From: Myxococcus guangdongensis
GTDB taxonomy: Bacteria; Myxococcota; Myxococcia; Myxococcales; Myxococcaceae
DNA length: 64,000 nucleotides
NCBI RefSeq assembly: GCF_024198255.1
Contig: NZ_JAJVKW010000016.1
Coordinates: forward strand, 179,434-243,433
Reading direction: 5' to 3'
The notes beneath the pieces were generated by a model that saw only the letters and a program-made list of their open reading frames with translations, did no database searches and was not told the origin of the DNA. The translations under genes and the position numbers were made by a program. Of this stretch, positions 8,524 to 17,938 are shown one piece after another (position 1 is the first letter of the stretch; each line of letters starts with the position of its first letter).

Positions 8524-11142
8524 ATGAGTCGCTCGCTTCATCCCTTCCTGCTGTCGGCCCTCGTGTGTGTGTTGGGGATGCTGGCGGGCTGTGGTGGGGC
8601 CTTCGACTCCTCCCCAGGCATCCCCGCGGAGCCCAAGCCCAAGCCGGGGGCCTGCGCGGTGGACCAGGACTGTCCGGACCCCGCGCTCTTCTTCTGCAAC
8701 ACCGCGCAGTCCCGCTGTGAGCCCGCGTGTCGCACGCGCGCCGACTGCGGCTCGAGCCGGCGTCAGGAGTACGCGCTGCTCATGTGCGACACCCCGATGG
8801 GGTGCGAGTGCGACATGAACCGGTGCGTGACGGCGCTGTGCGCCGCGGATGCGGACTGCGAGGTGGACGAGGTCTGTCGCGACGGCGCCTGCGTCTCACC
8901 GCCGGCGCCCGTGCTCGCGGCCTCGTGTCAGGTGACGCCGGACGTCGTCATCGGACGGCCGGGCACGGCCATCGTCTTCAGCGTGTGGGCGCGCGACGCC
9001 GCGGGCAAGCCCGTGGTCCCTCGCGAAGGAATCTCGTGGGAGGCGCGCGCGCCGATGGTGAAGGGGGGCGGGTCGGGGGCCCGGGTCGCGCTGTCCCTGG
9101 GAGCGCCCGGCGTGGACCGCGAGGCCGTCACCGTCCGGGTCGGCTCGGCTGTCTGCTCCGCGAATGTCACCGTGCTGAGCCCGGAGGTCCCCGCCGGCGG
9201 GGTCCGCGTGCTGGTGGTGGACGAGCTGACGGGACGCTCCCTGCCGCTGACCACCATCGCCATCTCCAATGAGAAGGGCGAGGTGCTGAACACCGTGCTG
9301 ACGGGGCTGGATGGCGCCGCCTGGGTGCCGGCGTCGGGGACGGTCGGCGTGACGGCCTTCCATGCGGACTTCGGCTACCTCACCCTGGCCCGCCATGACC
9401 TCGAGGAGGGCCGCGACCTGCGCCTCGCGCTGCGGCGCAATCCGTTGGACCTCTCCGGTGGACTCCAGGTCGACTTCGTCGAGCCACGCGTGGTCACGCC
9501 GCCGCCGTTGACGACGCAGGCGCGGCTGCGGTTGGGATTGACGGGCCTGTCGGTGCCGGGACTCTTCTCCGAGGTGTCGACGGAGACGTTGCTGGGCTTC
9601 GAGCGCGAGGTGGAGGTGGACGCGGGCGGCGCGCGCAGGCTGTCGCTGCCGTCGGGCACGGCGCTGTGGGTGGAAGGTGGCGTCGCACCCCGGGCGTCCG
9701 CTCCGGGTGTGGCGGGTGTGTGTGATCTGTCGTTGTCGGGCGTGTTGGAGCCGGAGGTGTCCATCGCGATGGGCGCGTGCGGCACCCGCTCGGCGTGGGC
9801 CGTGACGGGAGGCCTGCCGGTGGCGGAGCTGCCCCTCAACGCGTTCGACATGGGGATGGATCCGCTGCTGACGCTGGGGCGGCTGCTGGTGCTGTCGCCC
9901 GACTTCCACTCGTCGGTCGTGCGGGACGCGTCCTTCCGCCTGGTCCCCACGCCGGGTCTCGTCGAGGGTGCGCCCCGGCCGGACGCGGTGACGTATCCGG
10001 AGGCCGTGTCGCTCGACTTCGAGGGGGTGCGACTGGCGTTCCCCTTCGCCGTGCGCGTCCCGGCGCTGCCTCGCTACCGGGGTGCGTATCTGGACCGGGC
10101 GTATGTGCTGAGCACCGTGGCCGCGCCAGGACGAGGACTCGTGCCGCTCGGCCTGGGCGCCGCCGCCAATGTCGCGCCGGCGGATCCGAACACGGACGCG
10201 GACTCGCGGCTGGGGCAGCCCGGGTTGATGTCCGTCCGCATGGCCCCCGCGCACCACGGTCTGGAGGGACAGCCCTACCGTCTGCTCCTGGGCGCCTCGT
10301 CCCGCGCGGCGCGGGATGATGCCTCGGCCGGCGTGGCGACGAGCCTGGTGGTGGCGGACCTGGCGGGGCCGCTGTTCGACCCCGCGGGCGAGCACCCGGT
10401 GCAGACCTCCGCGGGCTTCCTGCCCATCCCGGAGCGGGTCCACTACAACTTCGATGGCGCGGTGGAGGCCCAGGCGCTGGGGCCCCGTGAGCTGCGCGGC
10501 GTGGTGGACGGGCCCGCGACGCTGATCCGCGTCGTCTTCACCAACCGCGTCGGGCGCAGGTGGACGGTGCTCGTCTCTCCCGATGATCTCGAGAACGGTG
10601 TCCGGGTTCCCCGGGCGCCCATGGGCATCGAGGACCGGACCTTCTTCGGGGACCACCAGGGCTCGCGCTCGCTCTTGCGCACGGAGGTGTTGCAGGTGAC
10701 GGGGCGGGACTCGCGGGATGGGCTGGGGCCCTCGCGGCTGGCCTTGGCCGACGGGCCGGGATTGGACCATGTGGGAGACCTGACCCGGGCGGCGTCGGCA
10801 CTGGACGTGGGACGCCCCGAGATTGCCTGGCTCTATCCAGAGCTGGAGGGGCAGCGGCTGACCCGGGGCAGCGCGGTGCGGGTGCGCGTCACCGGTTTCC
10901 GCCCGGGGACCAGCGCGGAGGCGGACGGCCGCGTGCGCATCATGGTAAGGGGCGGCGCCAAGGGGTGCGAGGAGGTCCTCGTGAGTGACACGGCCACATC
11001 TCCCACCTCGGGCGAAGTGGAGCTCCGGCTGCCAGCGAGCTGCTCCGGCCTGGGGGTGTCGCTCATCGCTTCACTGGAGGACCCCCAGGGTCGCCTGCTC
11101 CGGCCAGCGGTCTCGGCCCTACGAGGCGTGGACATTCCCTAG
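8524..11142 (+). CDS. Large Cys-rich lipoprotein
   Basis: Predicted outer-surface or periplasmic lipoprotein of 872 residues. The signal peptide ends in a lipobox (LAGC, lipidated Cys23). Residues about 35-125 hold a run of disulfide-rich repeats (CAVDQDCPDP, CNTAQSRCEPACRTRADC, CDTPMGCECDMNRC, CAADADCEVDEVCRDGAC), a pattern common in myxobacterial lipoproteins. The rest is beta-rich. About 225-300 (VRVLVVDELTGRSLPLTTIAISNEKGEVLNTVLTGLDGAA) looks like a carboxypeptidase-regulatory type Ig fold, and the C-terminus has another Ig-like segment. No enzyme motif is seen. Similar architecture, without detailed sequence match, occurs in the protein at 20576-22207. Function unknown; surface structure or adhesion is a guess. 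Confidence 0.85.
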   Translation: MSRSLHPFLLSALVCVLGMLAGCGGAFDSSPGIPAEPKPKPGACAVDQDCPDPALFFCNTAQSRCEPACRTRADCGSSRRQEYALLMCDTPMGCECDMNRCVTALCAADADCEVDEVCRDGACVSPPAPVLAASCQVTPDVVIGRPGTAIVFSVWARDAAGKPVVPREGISWEARAPMVKGGGSGARVALSLGAPGVDREAVTVRVGSAVCSANVTVLSPEVPAGGVRVLVVDELTGRSLPLTTIAISNEKGEVLNTVLTGLDGAAWVPASGTVGVTAFHADFGYLTLARHDLEEGRDLRLALRRNPLDLSGGLQVDFVEPRVVTPPPLTTQARLRLGLTGLSVPGLFSEVSTETLLGFEREVEVDAGGARRLSLPSGTALWVEGGVAPRASAPGVAGVCDLSLSGVLEPEVSIAMGACGTRSAWAVTGGLPVAELPLNAFDMGMDPLLTLGRLLVLSPDFHSSVVRDASFRLVPTPGLVEGAPRPDAVTYPEAVSLDFEGVRLAFPFAVRVPALPRYRGAYLDRAYVLSTVAAPGRGLVPLGLGAAANVAPADPNTDADSRLGQPGLMSVRMAPAHHGLEGQPYRLLLGASSRAARDDASAGVATSLVVADLAGPLFDPAGEHPVQTSAGFLPIPERVHYNFDGAVEAQALGPRELRGVVDGPATLIRVVFTNRVGRRWTVLVSPDDLENGVRVPRAPMGIEDRTFFGDHQGSRSLLRTEVLQVTGRDSRDGLGPSRLALADGPGLDHVGDLTRAASALDVGRPEIAWLYPELEGQRLTRGSAVRVRVTGFRPGTSAEADGRVRIMVRGGAKGCEEVLVSDTATSPTSGEVELRLPASCSGLGVSLIASLEDPQGRLLRPAVSALRGVDIP

Positions 11143-11238
11143 ATCAGGCGCGGATTCCCTACCCGGAGTCGCGTGCTCTGACTCGCTTTCTTGTTTTGCA
11201 GGGTGGTAGCGTTCCGAGGGTCGTTCGCTGGAGGAGTG

Positions 11239-12114
11239 GTGCAGAACGAGACGGTCGTCACGGTCATCTCCAAGATTTCCGACCGGCCGGTCAACCTCGA
11301 CGCGGCGCTGGTGGTGATCTACGGATTGGACCTGGGTCGGAAGCACGATTTGACGCGCGAGGAGACCCTGATTGGTCGCTCGTCGAAGTCGGACATCCAG
11401 ATCGACCAGGAGTCGGTGAGTCGCAACCACGCGGCCATCTCCAATACCCGGGAGGGTGTGCGGATCCGCGACGCGGGCTCCACCAACGGCACGTTCATCA
11501 ACGACGAGGTGGTGGAGGGCGTTCGCGAGCTGCGCAACGGCGACCTGGTGAAGATCGGCCGCACCATCTTCAAGTACATCGCCGGTGGCAACATCGAGGC
11601 GGCGTACCACGATGAGATCTACCGGCTGACCACGATGGACGGCCTGACGCAGATCTACAACCGGCGCTACTTCGACGAGCAGCTGGACCGGGAGCTCTCC
11701 CGCAGCCGGCGCTACGAGCGAGGGCTGTCGCTGGTGCTGATCGACATCGACCACTTCAAGAAGGTGAACGACAAGTTCGGCCACCTCGCGGGGGACTCGG
11801 TGCTCAAGCAGCTGGCGTCCACGGTGCGCACGCGCATCCGACGTGAGGATGTCTTCGCCCGCTATGGCGGCGAGGAGTTCGCCGTCCTGTTGCCCGAGGT
11901 CGCGCTGACCGGCGCGCGCCAGCTCGCAGAGAAGGTGCGTCGGCTGGTGGAGAAGCAGCGCTTCGAGTTCGACCGTCAGGCCATCCCCGTCACCATCTCC
12001 CTGGGGGTGGCGGTGCTGGATCCTCGCCACCGCGAGCCTGGAGACCTGGTGCGCGCGGCGGACGAGAAGCTCTTCGAGGCGAAGACGACGGGCCGCAACC
12101 GCGTCGTCGGCTGA
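11239..12114 (+). CDS. FHA-GGDEF diguanylate cyclase
   Basis: Signalling enzyme expected to make cyclic di-GMP from two GTP. I prefer the GTG at 11239, preceded by GGAGGAG, giving 291 residues beginning VQNETVVTVISKISDRP; an adjacent GTG at 11236 is also possible and the frame is open from 11191. An FHA domain (about 30-100: IGRSSKSDIQID, SRNHAAI, STNGTFIND) should bind phospho-threonine peptides. The GGDEF domain (about 125-285) has the active loop RYGGEEF at 209-215 and, just before it, the inhibitory RxxD motif (RRED), so product feedback is predicted. No transmembrane segment. The FHA domain suggests control by one of the many Ser/Thr kinases of this organism. Convergent with the acyltransferase gene. 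Confidence 0.93.
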   Translation: MQNETVVTVISKISDRPVNLDAALVVIYGLDLGRKHDLTREETLIGRSSKSDIQIDQESVSRNHAAISNTREGVRIRDAGSTNGTFINDEVVEGVRELRNGDLVKIGRTIFKYIAGGNIEAAYHDEIYRLTTMDGLTQIYNRRYFDEQLDRELSRSRRYERGLSLVLIDIDHFKKVNDKFGHLAGDSVLKQLASTVRTRIRREDVFARYGGEEFAVLLPEVALTGARQLAEKVRRLVEKQRFEFDRQAIPVTISLGVAVLDPRHREPGDLVRAADEKLFEAKTTGRNRVVG

Positions 12115-12168
12115 GGCCTCGTTCGGGGCCGCGCGGAGGATTCGCGCGAGCCGGTGGTGACTTCAGCC

Positions 12169-14874
12169 TCAGCCCGCGAAGACGGAGCGACGCTCGCGCA
12201 GCAGGGAGTGGAGCATGCCCTGAATGGCTTCGCGGGTGCGCTCGGTGAGCCGTCCCACTTCGCCCAGGTCGTCCGCGGCCTCGGGGGGCAGCCCATCCAT
12301 GGCGATGGGCTCGCCGAAGCGGATGCTCCACTTGGCGGGCAGGGGCAGTGGGCCCGGCATCAGCGGCAGGTAGGGCAGGCCGAGGAAGCTCGCGGGGATG
12401 CGGCCGAGCATCGGCGACGTCTCCTCCGCGCCGACGATGGCCACCGGGACGATGGGCGCGCCGGTGCGCAGCGCGAGCTTCACGAAGCCGCCGCGGCCGA
12501 AGCGCTTGAGCCGATAGCGCTCACCGAAGGGCTTGCTGAGTCCCTGGTAGCCCTCGGGGAAGACGACGAGGGGGCGCTGCTCGTCGAGCAATCGCAGCGC
12601 GTTCTCCGGGCACGCGCGCACCGCGCCCAGGCGGTTGAAGAGCGTGCCGAGGACGGGCGCATGGAAGACCTGGTCCTCCACGAGCCAGCGCGGCTCGCGC
12701 AGGTCCGGCCGCTCGCGACCGAGCGTGAGCGACATCACGAGGCCGTCGTAGGGCAGGGCGCCCGAGTGGTTCGCGACGAGGATGACGGCGCCGCCGGGGA
12801 TGTGGTCCGTGCCCTGCGCGGAGACCCGCCAGTACTGGCCGTAGAGGAACTCGAGCACCGGCTCCAGTCGTTCGACGAGGGACGGGTCCTTGCCGTACTC
12901 GTCCAGGTTCGCGCCGCCGCCTGTTCCCAGGCCCGCGCGCACCGCGTCCAGCATTCCGTTCATCGCGCCCCACGCGCGCCCGAGTCCCTCGCTGGCCAGC
13001 GCCTGTCCGGCGATCTCCCGGGCCAGGGCCAGCATGCCGCTGGCGCGTTGGGCGAGGGGACGGGCGGACCCGGTGTCGCGCGACGGCTCGGAGGAGACGC
13101 CGTGGGGGAAGGCCTCGTCTCGCGTGGGAGGCACCAGGGACAGGGGGCCTCTGCGGCCCGGGGGGAACTCGTCGCGCGTCGTGTCTGGCATTTCCACCTC
13201 GGGCGCCTGGAAGGAGCTGTCCACCACGGGCCTGGAGATGGTCCGCTCCCAGCCGTCCTCGACCTCCTCGGGTGTCTCGTCGAGGTCCTCGAGCTCCAGC
13301 ACGGCGCCGGCCATGGCCAGGTCCTCGCGCAGCTCCGGCTCCGAGGCTTCTTCGTCTTCGTCCAGCTCATCGAGGAAGCCCACCGTGGCGCGCTCCTCGA
13401 ACGATTCGGTGAAGGGGGCCTCGGCGGAGCGGTGGACCATCACCTCGGCGACGGCGAGCTCGGCGGCGCTCTCGGCGACCTGCGCGGCGACGGTGGCGGC
13501 GAGCTCGCGCTCGTGCTCCGGCTTGCGCGTGACGGGGCTGTGGTCGAGGACCTCCTCCACGGCGGCCTCCGCCAGTCCGGTGGCCATCTCCGTGGCGAGC
13601 AGCCGATCCATGGACTCCTCGCGGCCTGCGCGTCGGTCCATGGCTTCGTCGACGGCGTGCTTCGCGGTGACCTCGGCCACCTCGGCGGCCAGGGCTTCCG
13701 CGAGCGCGTGGTCCACGCCGCGCTGCTGGGGCGTTCGCTCTGTCGTGCGGTCCTCGAGCACCGCCGGGGCGCGGGAAGGAGGGGGCGCGCGTGGCGTCAT
13801 CGGGGCCGCGGGCTCGCGCAGCGGCTCGACCTCGTTCTCCGTGGAGGCGAGCGGGCCCGTGTCGGGCGTGCCGGAATCGCGTGAGGCGTGGCTGGACGCG
13901 ACCGGAGGCCGAGAACTGGCCGCGTGAGATGGGTGGATGGCAGGGGTGAGCGGAGGCGTCGATGTTCCCCTGAGGGTGTCAGTCGCGGACGCGGCTCCTC
14001 CACGGGGCGTACTTGCGCCCGTGGTTCTGTCTGCGTGGGGCGCACTCTGGCTCTCACCGAGGGCGCTCTTGTTGGCTTCGGAGGGCGTGCCGCGCGCCGT
14101 GGTGAAGGGCCGCTTCAGGCCATCCCTTGCGCCAGGATTGCTTCCCGAGGGTGAGCCATGCACGGAGGCAGGGGGCTGCTTCGCACCCGTCGAGGCATCG
14201 CGTGCGGCCCTGTTGTTCCGTGACGTCGAGTCGGGCTTCGTCGTGGCGGAGCGCTTCTCTCCATTCGCTCCACCCCGCGCGCCCTTGCCGTTCCGAGCAG
14301 GCGAGTCGTGCCGTGCGGAGAAGGACTTCGCTCCACCCCGCGCGCCCTTGTCGTTCCGATCAGACGAGTCGTGCCGTGCGGAGAAGGACTTCGCTCCACC
14401 CCGCGCGCCCTTGTTGTTCCGAGCGGTCGGGTCGTGCCGTGCGGTGAAGGGCTTCGCTCCGTCGGAGGCACCCTGTGCGCCCTTGTTGGTCCGAGTCGCG
14501 TCGTGCTCCGAAGAAGCGTGCTTTGCTCCCTCCGCTGCCCCCCGCGCGGGCTTGCTGTTCCGGTTGTCGGTGTCACGCCCGGGAGGCGCGGACCTCTTCG
14601 CGTCCTTCGACAGGGTGCGTCCGTTCATTCCGCTCGCGCCCCGAGCCTCGGGGCCACGGCCCTTCGACTTCCCCGGTGCGGGCTTGCCACCACGCGCGGG
14701 CTGCTTCTTCGCCTCGGTCCCGTTCTTCGCGGGCGCCGCGCCGTGCTTCTTCTCCGCGCCCTCGCGCTCGGAGGGCGAGCGATCCCGCGGAGGGGTGCCG
14801 GGTTTCGTGCGCTCGCCTTCGCGGGAAGCGGCGCCGCGCTGGAAAGGATCGTTCCCGAGGACACCCTTGGCCAT
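12169..14874 (-). CDS. PlsC-type acyltransferase with very long repetitive N-terminus
   Basis: 901 residues from the ATG at 14874, which has an AGGAG ribosome site; the upstream open frame belongs to the neighbour's antisense. The C-terminal 250 residues are a glycerolipid acyltransferase domain: YWRVSAQGTDHIPGGAVILVANHSG with the catalytic His near 703, FPEG near 772, and IVPVAIVGAEET. The His/Asp motif reads NHSGALPYD, so Asp is seven residues after His instead of the classic HX4D, a variant seen in some bacterial acyltransferases. Residues 1 to about 600 are low-complexity, rich in Lys, Arg, Ala, Gly, Ser and Thr, and include 21-residue tandem repeats; about 450-620 is acidic and Ala/Glu-rich. 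It lies two bases after the epimerase gene, so they form an operon. The lipid substrate is unknown. Confidence 0.88.
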   Translation of the reverse strand: MAKGVLGNDPFQRGAASREGERTKPGTPPRDRSPSEREGAEKKHGAAPAKNGTEAKKQPARGGKPAPGKSKGRGPEARGASGMNGRTLSKDAKRSAPPGRDTDNRNSKPARGAAEGAKHASSEHDATRTNKGAQGASDGAKPFTARHDPTARNNKGARGGAKSFSARHDSSDRNDKGARGGAKSFSARHDSPARNGKGARGGANGEKRSATTKPDSTSRNNRAARDASTGAKQPPASVHGSPSGSNPGARDGLKRPFTTARGTPSEANKSALGESQSAPHADRTTGASTPRGGAASATDTLRGTSTPPLTPAIHPSHAASSRPPVASSHASRDSGTPDTGPLASTENEVEPLREPAAPMTPRAPPPSRAPAVLEDRTTERTPQQRGVDHALAEALAAEVAEVTAKHAVDEAMDRRAGREESMDRLLATEMATGLAEAAVEEVLDHSPVTRKPEHERELAATVAAQVAESAAELAVAEVMVHRSAEAPFTESFEERATVGFLDELDEDEEASEPELREDLAMAGAVLELEDLDETPEEVEDGWERTISRPVVDSSFQAPEVEMPDTTRDEFPPGRRGPLSLVPPTRDEAFPHGVSSEPSRDTGSARPLAQRASGMLALAREIAGQALASEGLGRAWGAMNGMLDAVRAGLGTGGGANLDEYGKDPSLVERLEPVLEFLYGQYWRVSAQGTDHIPGGAVILVANHSGALPYDGLVMSLTLGRERPDLREPRWLVEDQVFHAPVLGTLFNRLGAVRACPENALRLLDEQRPLVVFPEGYQGLSKPFGERYRLKRFGRGGFVKLALRTGAPIVPVAIVGAEETSPMLGRIPASFLGLPYLPLMPGPLPLPAKWSIRFGEPIAMDGLPPEAADDLGEVGRLTERTREAIQGMLHSLLRERRSVFAG
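14268..14590. repeat. 63-bp tandem repeats inside the acyltransferase gene
   Basis: At least three well-matched copies of a 63-base unit begin at 14268, 14331 and 14394 (each opening CTCCACCCCGCGCGCCCTTG on the plus strand). Two or so more divergent copies continue to about 14590. The unit encodes 21 residues on the minus strand of the type KGARGGAKSFSARHDSSDRN. Being in multiples of three it preserves the frame, so copy number may vary between strains. Confidence 0.85.
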
Positions 14875-14876
14875 CT

Positions 14877-15842
14877 CTAGCTCCTCTTGAGCGCCGCCGC
14901 GGCGTCCCTGACGTGGTGGAAGGGGATGAAGCCGAGGGCAGTCTCCGCGCGTTCGCCGTCGGCCACCCACGAGTAATGGATGTAGTCGAGAAGGGCTACG
15001 GGCAACGTGTCCGCTCCAACCACATCCAGCGCGTGGAGTGCGCCACGGAACAATGGGCCGGGCAGGGGGAGCGGCCGGGCACCCGCCTGTCGGATGAGGC
15101 CGGACAGCGGGAGTACGCCTCGGCCAACGATGTTGAACTCCCCGGAGGCCTCCGCCCGCAGCGCCAGGTGCAGCGCCCGCCCCGCGTCCTCCTCGTGCAG
15201 CCCCTGCCACAGCGGGTCGAACCCCAACAGTGTGGGAACCACGGAGGTGCGCGTCAGCAGCCGCGTGACGGGGCTCTCGAACGCGCCCCCCAACACCGGC
15301 GCGAAGCGCAGCACGAGCACCTTCATCTCGGGGTGCCGCTCACGGAACGCCCGGACCTGTCCCTCCACCTCCACCTTGTCGGTGACGAAGCGGCTGTGCG
15401 GACAGCCCTGCAGCGGCGAGTCCTCGCGCAAGAGCGCCGGGTTGCTGCCCCGCGCGCCGTACACGGCCGTCATCGACGGCACCACCAACCGGGGAATGCG
15501 CGCGCGCCCCGCCGCGGTCAGCACGTTCATCGTGCCGATGACCTCCAGCTCGTGCGCCAGCGAGCCGTTGCGGATGGGACCGAAGAGGAACGCCAGGTGG
15601 TAGAGCGCGTCCACGGGGCGCTCGGTCAGCGCGTCGGTGAGCTCGCTCTCGGCGTCGTGCCGTGTGAGGTCCACCCGGTGGAACTCCACCTTGGCGCCGT
15701 CGGGACGGTTCACGTCCAACACGACGATGCTCTCCACCTCCGGGTCGCGCTCGAGCCGGGGCAGCAGCAGCTTCCCGTACTCGCCGCTGGCTCCCGTCAC
15801 CGCGACACGCAGCCGTCCCTTGCCTGGTCGTGACTCGTCCAT
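14877..15842 (-). CDS. NAD-dependent epimerase/dehydratase family protein
   Basis: Extended short-chain dehydrogenase/reductase of 321 residues. The Rossmann glycine motif TGASGEYG (about 17-24) and the acidic VVLDVN that follows indicate NAD(H) binding. The active-site region has the Ser in VVPSMTAVYG, but the expected YxxxK reads RFVTDK, with Phe in place of the catalytic Tyr. This makes normal dehydrogenase chemistry doubtful, and the protein may be a redox sensor or an atypical SDR. C-terminal segments LHEEDAGRALHLAL and GEFNIVGRG are typical of the epimerase clan. Two bases separate it from the downstream acyltransferase, suggesting a shared lipid or envelope pathway. Divergent from mutL (101 bases between starts). 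Confidence 0.85.
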   Translation of the reverse strand: MDESRPGKGRLRVAVTGASGEYGKLLLPRLERDPEVESIVVLDVNRPDGAKVEFHRVDLTRHDAESELTDALTERPVDALYHLAFLFGPIRNGSLAHELEVIGTMNVLTAAGRARIPRLVVPSMTAVYGARGSNPALLREDSPLQGCPHSRFVTDKVEVEGQVRAFRERHPEMKVLVLRFAPVLGGAFESPVTRLLTRTSVVPTLLGFDPLWQGLHEEDAGRALHLALRAEASGEFNIVGRGVLPLSGLIRQAGARPLPLPGPLFRGALHALDVVGADTLPVALLDYIHYSWVADGERAETALGFIPFHHVRDAAAALKRS

Positions 15843-15943
15843 ACGCGAGGTCTCCTGTTAGCCCAGCCGCTCTCGAATGTCAGCCTGCACGGCTCTGTCT
15901 TGCTGGACAACGTCCTCCGGGTGGCGGAGGGTGGACGATTGCC

Positions 15944-17809
15944 ATGGCTCGCATCGCGCGTCTCAGTGACGTCCTCATCAACAAGATCGCCGCCGGTGAG
16001 GTGGTGGAGCGGCCCGCGTCCGTCGTGAAGGAGCTGGTGGAGAACTCGCTCGATGCCGGGGCGAGCACCGTGCGCGTGGACCTGGCGGGTGGGGGCGTGG
16101 ACCGCATCATCGTGTCGGACGATGGACACGGCATGGGCCGGCAGGACGCCACGCTCTGCCTGGACCGTCACGCCACCAGCAAGCTGCGCGAGCTGGACGA
16201 CCTGTTCCACATCGACTCCATGGGGTTCCGTGGTGAGGCGGTGCCCGCCATCGCCTCCGTGTCCCGCTTCAGCCTGCACACCGCCGAGGTCGGCGCGGAC
16301 GTGGGCACGCGGGTGACGCTGGAGGGTGGGGTGGACGTGGTGGTGGAGGACGCCCCTCCGCGCACCGGCACCCTCATCACCGTGGAGGACCTGTTCTTCA
16401 ACGTGCCCGCGCGCCGCAAGTTCCTGCGCCGGGGCGACACCGAGCTCAAGCACGCCGAGGAGGCCGTGGTCCGCCTGGCCCTGGCCAACCCGGACGTGGG
16501 CTTCTTCGCCACCCACGAGGGCAACGAGCTGTTCTCCAGCGCGGCCTGTCCCGAGGACCCGCGCGAGCGCATCGCCGCGGCCCTGGGGCCCGCCTGCCAT
16601 CCGCACCTGTTCCCCGTCGAGGAGCGCCGGCTGGGCGTCAGCGTCACCGGCTACGCGGCCTCGCCCGAGTTCACCTTCCCCAACGCGCGCGGCCTCTACA
16701 CCTTCGTCAACCGCCGCTTCGTGAGGGACCGAGGCCTCATCGGCACCATCCAGCGCGCGTACCAGGACTTCCTCGCCGCGGGTCGCCAGCCGGTGGTGGT
16801 GCTGAACATCGACGTGGACCCCGTCGCCGTGGACGTCAACGTCCACCCGCAGAAGCTGGAGGTCCGCTTCTCCGATGCCCGGGGTGTGTACGAGGCCATC
16901 AGCGCCGCGCTCAACCGCATGCTGCGCGCGGCCCCCTGGCTGGGCACCGGCCCCGACGCCCAGGCCGCCATGGGCAACACCCCGCGAGACGCCGCGCACT
17001 ACGCGCACGCCGTGGAGCGCTTCCTCACCCGCGCGCAGGAGGCGTCGTGGGGTGGCCCGCTGCCCACCACGCTGGACGCCGCCGCGCCCGGTGGAGGCCC
17101 CGCGCCCCTGTCCGGTGCCCCGAGCCCCATGGCCGGGATTCCCGCGCCGTTGCCCTTCGCCCACTCGGGGATGCGCCCGCCCGCGTTCGGCGAGGCCCAG
17201 CCCCAGCTCAACGAGGCCCCGCCGCCGGGCTACTTCGCCGCGCTCAGGCCCATGGGCATGCTGGGGGGCCGCTTCCACATCTGCGAGGGACCGGGCGGCA
17301 CGCTCGTGGTCCTGGACCCTCACGCGGCGCTGGAGCGGGTCCGGTTGACGACGTACCTGCGCGCGCTCGAGGACGAGAAGGGCCCTCCGGCGCCGTCGCT
17401 GTTCGGCACCACGCTGGAGTTCCCCGTCGCGGTGGCCAAGTCGCTCGTCGAGGGCCGCGAGGCGCTCTCACGACTGGGCGTCGACGTGGAGCCCTTCGGT
17501 GGCACCACCGTGGCGCTCAAGACGGTGCCGCCGGGACTCGAGGGCGCCGATGCCCGCTCGCTCCTGGAGGCCCTGGCGCGCGCGCTGCCTCCGCGGGGCG
17601 CCACGTTGGACTCCGTGACCTTGGCCGAGGCGGTGCGGGTGCTGGCCTGTCACGCCGCGCGCAAGGCCACCTCGGTGCCGCTGACGGACGCGCAGCTGCG
17701 CGCGCTCCTGGGCGAGCTGGACCGGGCGGACTTCCATCCCCCCTGCAGCCACGGCACGGTGGTGGTGCTGGAGATGCCGCTGTTGGAGCTGGAGCGCCGC
17801 GCCCGTTGA
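15944..17809 (+). CDS. mutL: DNA mismatch repair protein MutL
   Basis: ATPase that links MutS mismatch recognition to downstream repair steps. The ATG at 15944 gives 621 residues and the normal N-terminus (IARLSDVLINKIAAGEVVERPASVVKELVEN). GHKL ATPase motifs are intact: ENSLDAGA, DDGHGM, GFRGEAVPAIASVS, NVPARRKFL. A Pro/Ala-rich linker (about 370-430) precedes the C-terminal dimerisation domain. There the metal-binding endonuclease motif DQHA(X)2E(X)4E is only partly kept: it reads DPHAALERVRLT, so the last Glu is Thr and the Gln is Pro. The other sites read ACHAARK and PPCSHGT. Nicking activity is therefore questionable. The gene stands first on its strand after a short divergent promoter region. 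Confidence 0.96.
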   Translation: MARIARLSDVLINKIAAGEVVERPASVVKELVENSLDAGASTVRVDLAGGGVDRIIVSDDGHGMGRQDATLCLDRHATSKLRELDDLFHIDSMGFRGEAVPAIASVSRFSLHTAEVGADVGTRVTLEGGVDVVVEDAPPRTGTLITVEDLFFNVPARRKFLRRGDTELKHAEEAVVRLALANPDVGFFATHEGNELFSSAACPEDPRERIAAALGPACHPHLFPVEERRLGVSVTGYAASPEFTFPNARGLYTFVNRRFVRDRGLIGTIQRAYQDFLAAGRQPVVVLNIDVDPVAVDVNVHPQKLEVRFSDARGVYEAISAALNRMLRAAPWLGTGPDAQAAMGNTPRDAAHYAHAVERFLTRAQEASWGGPLPTTLDAAAPGGGPAPLSGAPSPMAGIPAPLPFAHSGMRPPAFGEAQPQLNEAPPPGYFAALRPMGMLGGRFHICEGPGGTLVVLDPHAALERVRLTTYLRALEDEKGPPAPSLFGTTLEFPVAVAKSLVEGREALSRLGVDVEPFGGTTVALKTVPPGLEGADARSLLEALARALPPRGATLDSVTLAEAVRVLACHAARKATSVPLTDAQLRALLGELDRADFHPPCSHGTVVVLEMPLLELERRAR

Positions 17810-17938
17810 CCCGGCCGGAAAGTTGACCCGTGGGAGGTCGCTGCTACGGTGGGCCACACGCCTGTAGCACCCGGGCGTTCCCCGGCACGGACGTCCAGGA
17901 CGAGCACCCCTCACGGCAACGCACACGGGAGCGGCCAC

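Noticed and set aside
11191..11238. Longer N-terminus for the FHA-GGDEF protein
   Set aside because: The GTG at 11239 has a better ribosome site and starts the recognisable sequence; the extra residues look non-coding.
12111..12172. CTGAGGC/GCCTCAG inverted repeat between the GGDEF and acyltransferase genes
   Set aside because: The arms include the two stop codons and the loop is about 48 bases, so it is weak as a terminator; a 6-bp CGCGCG pair inside is too short to call.
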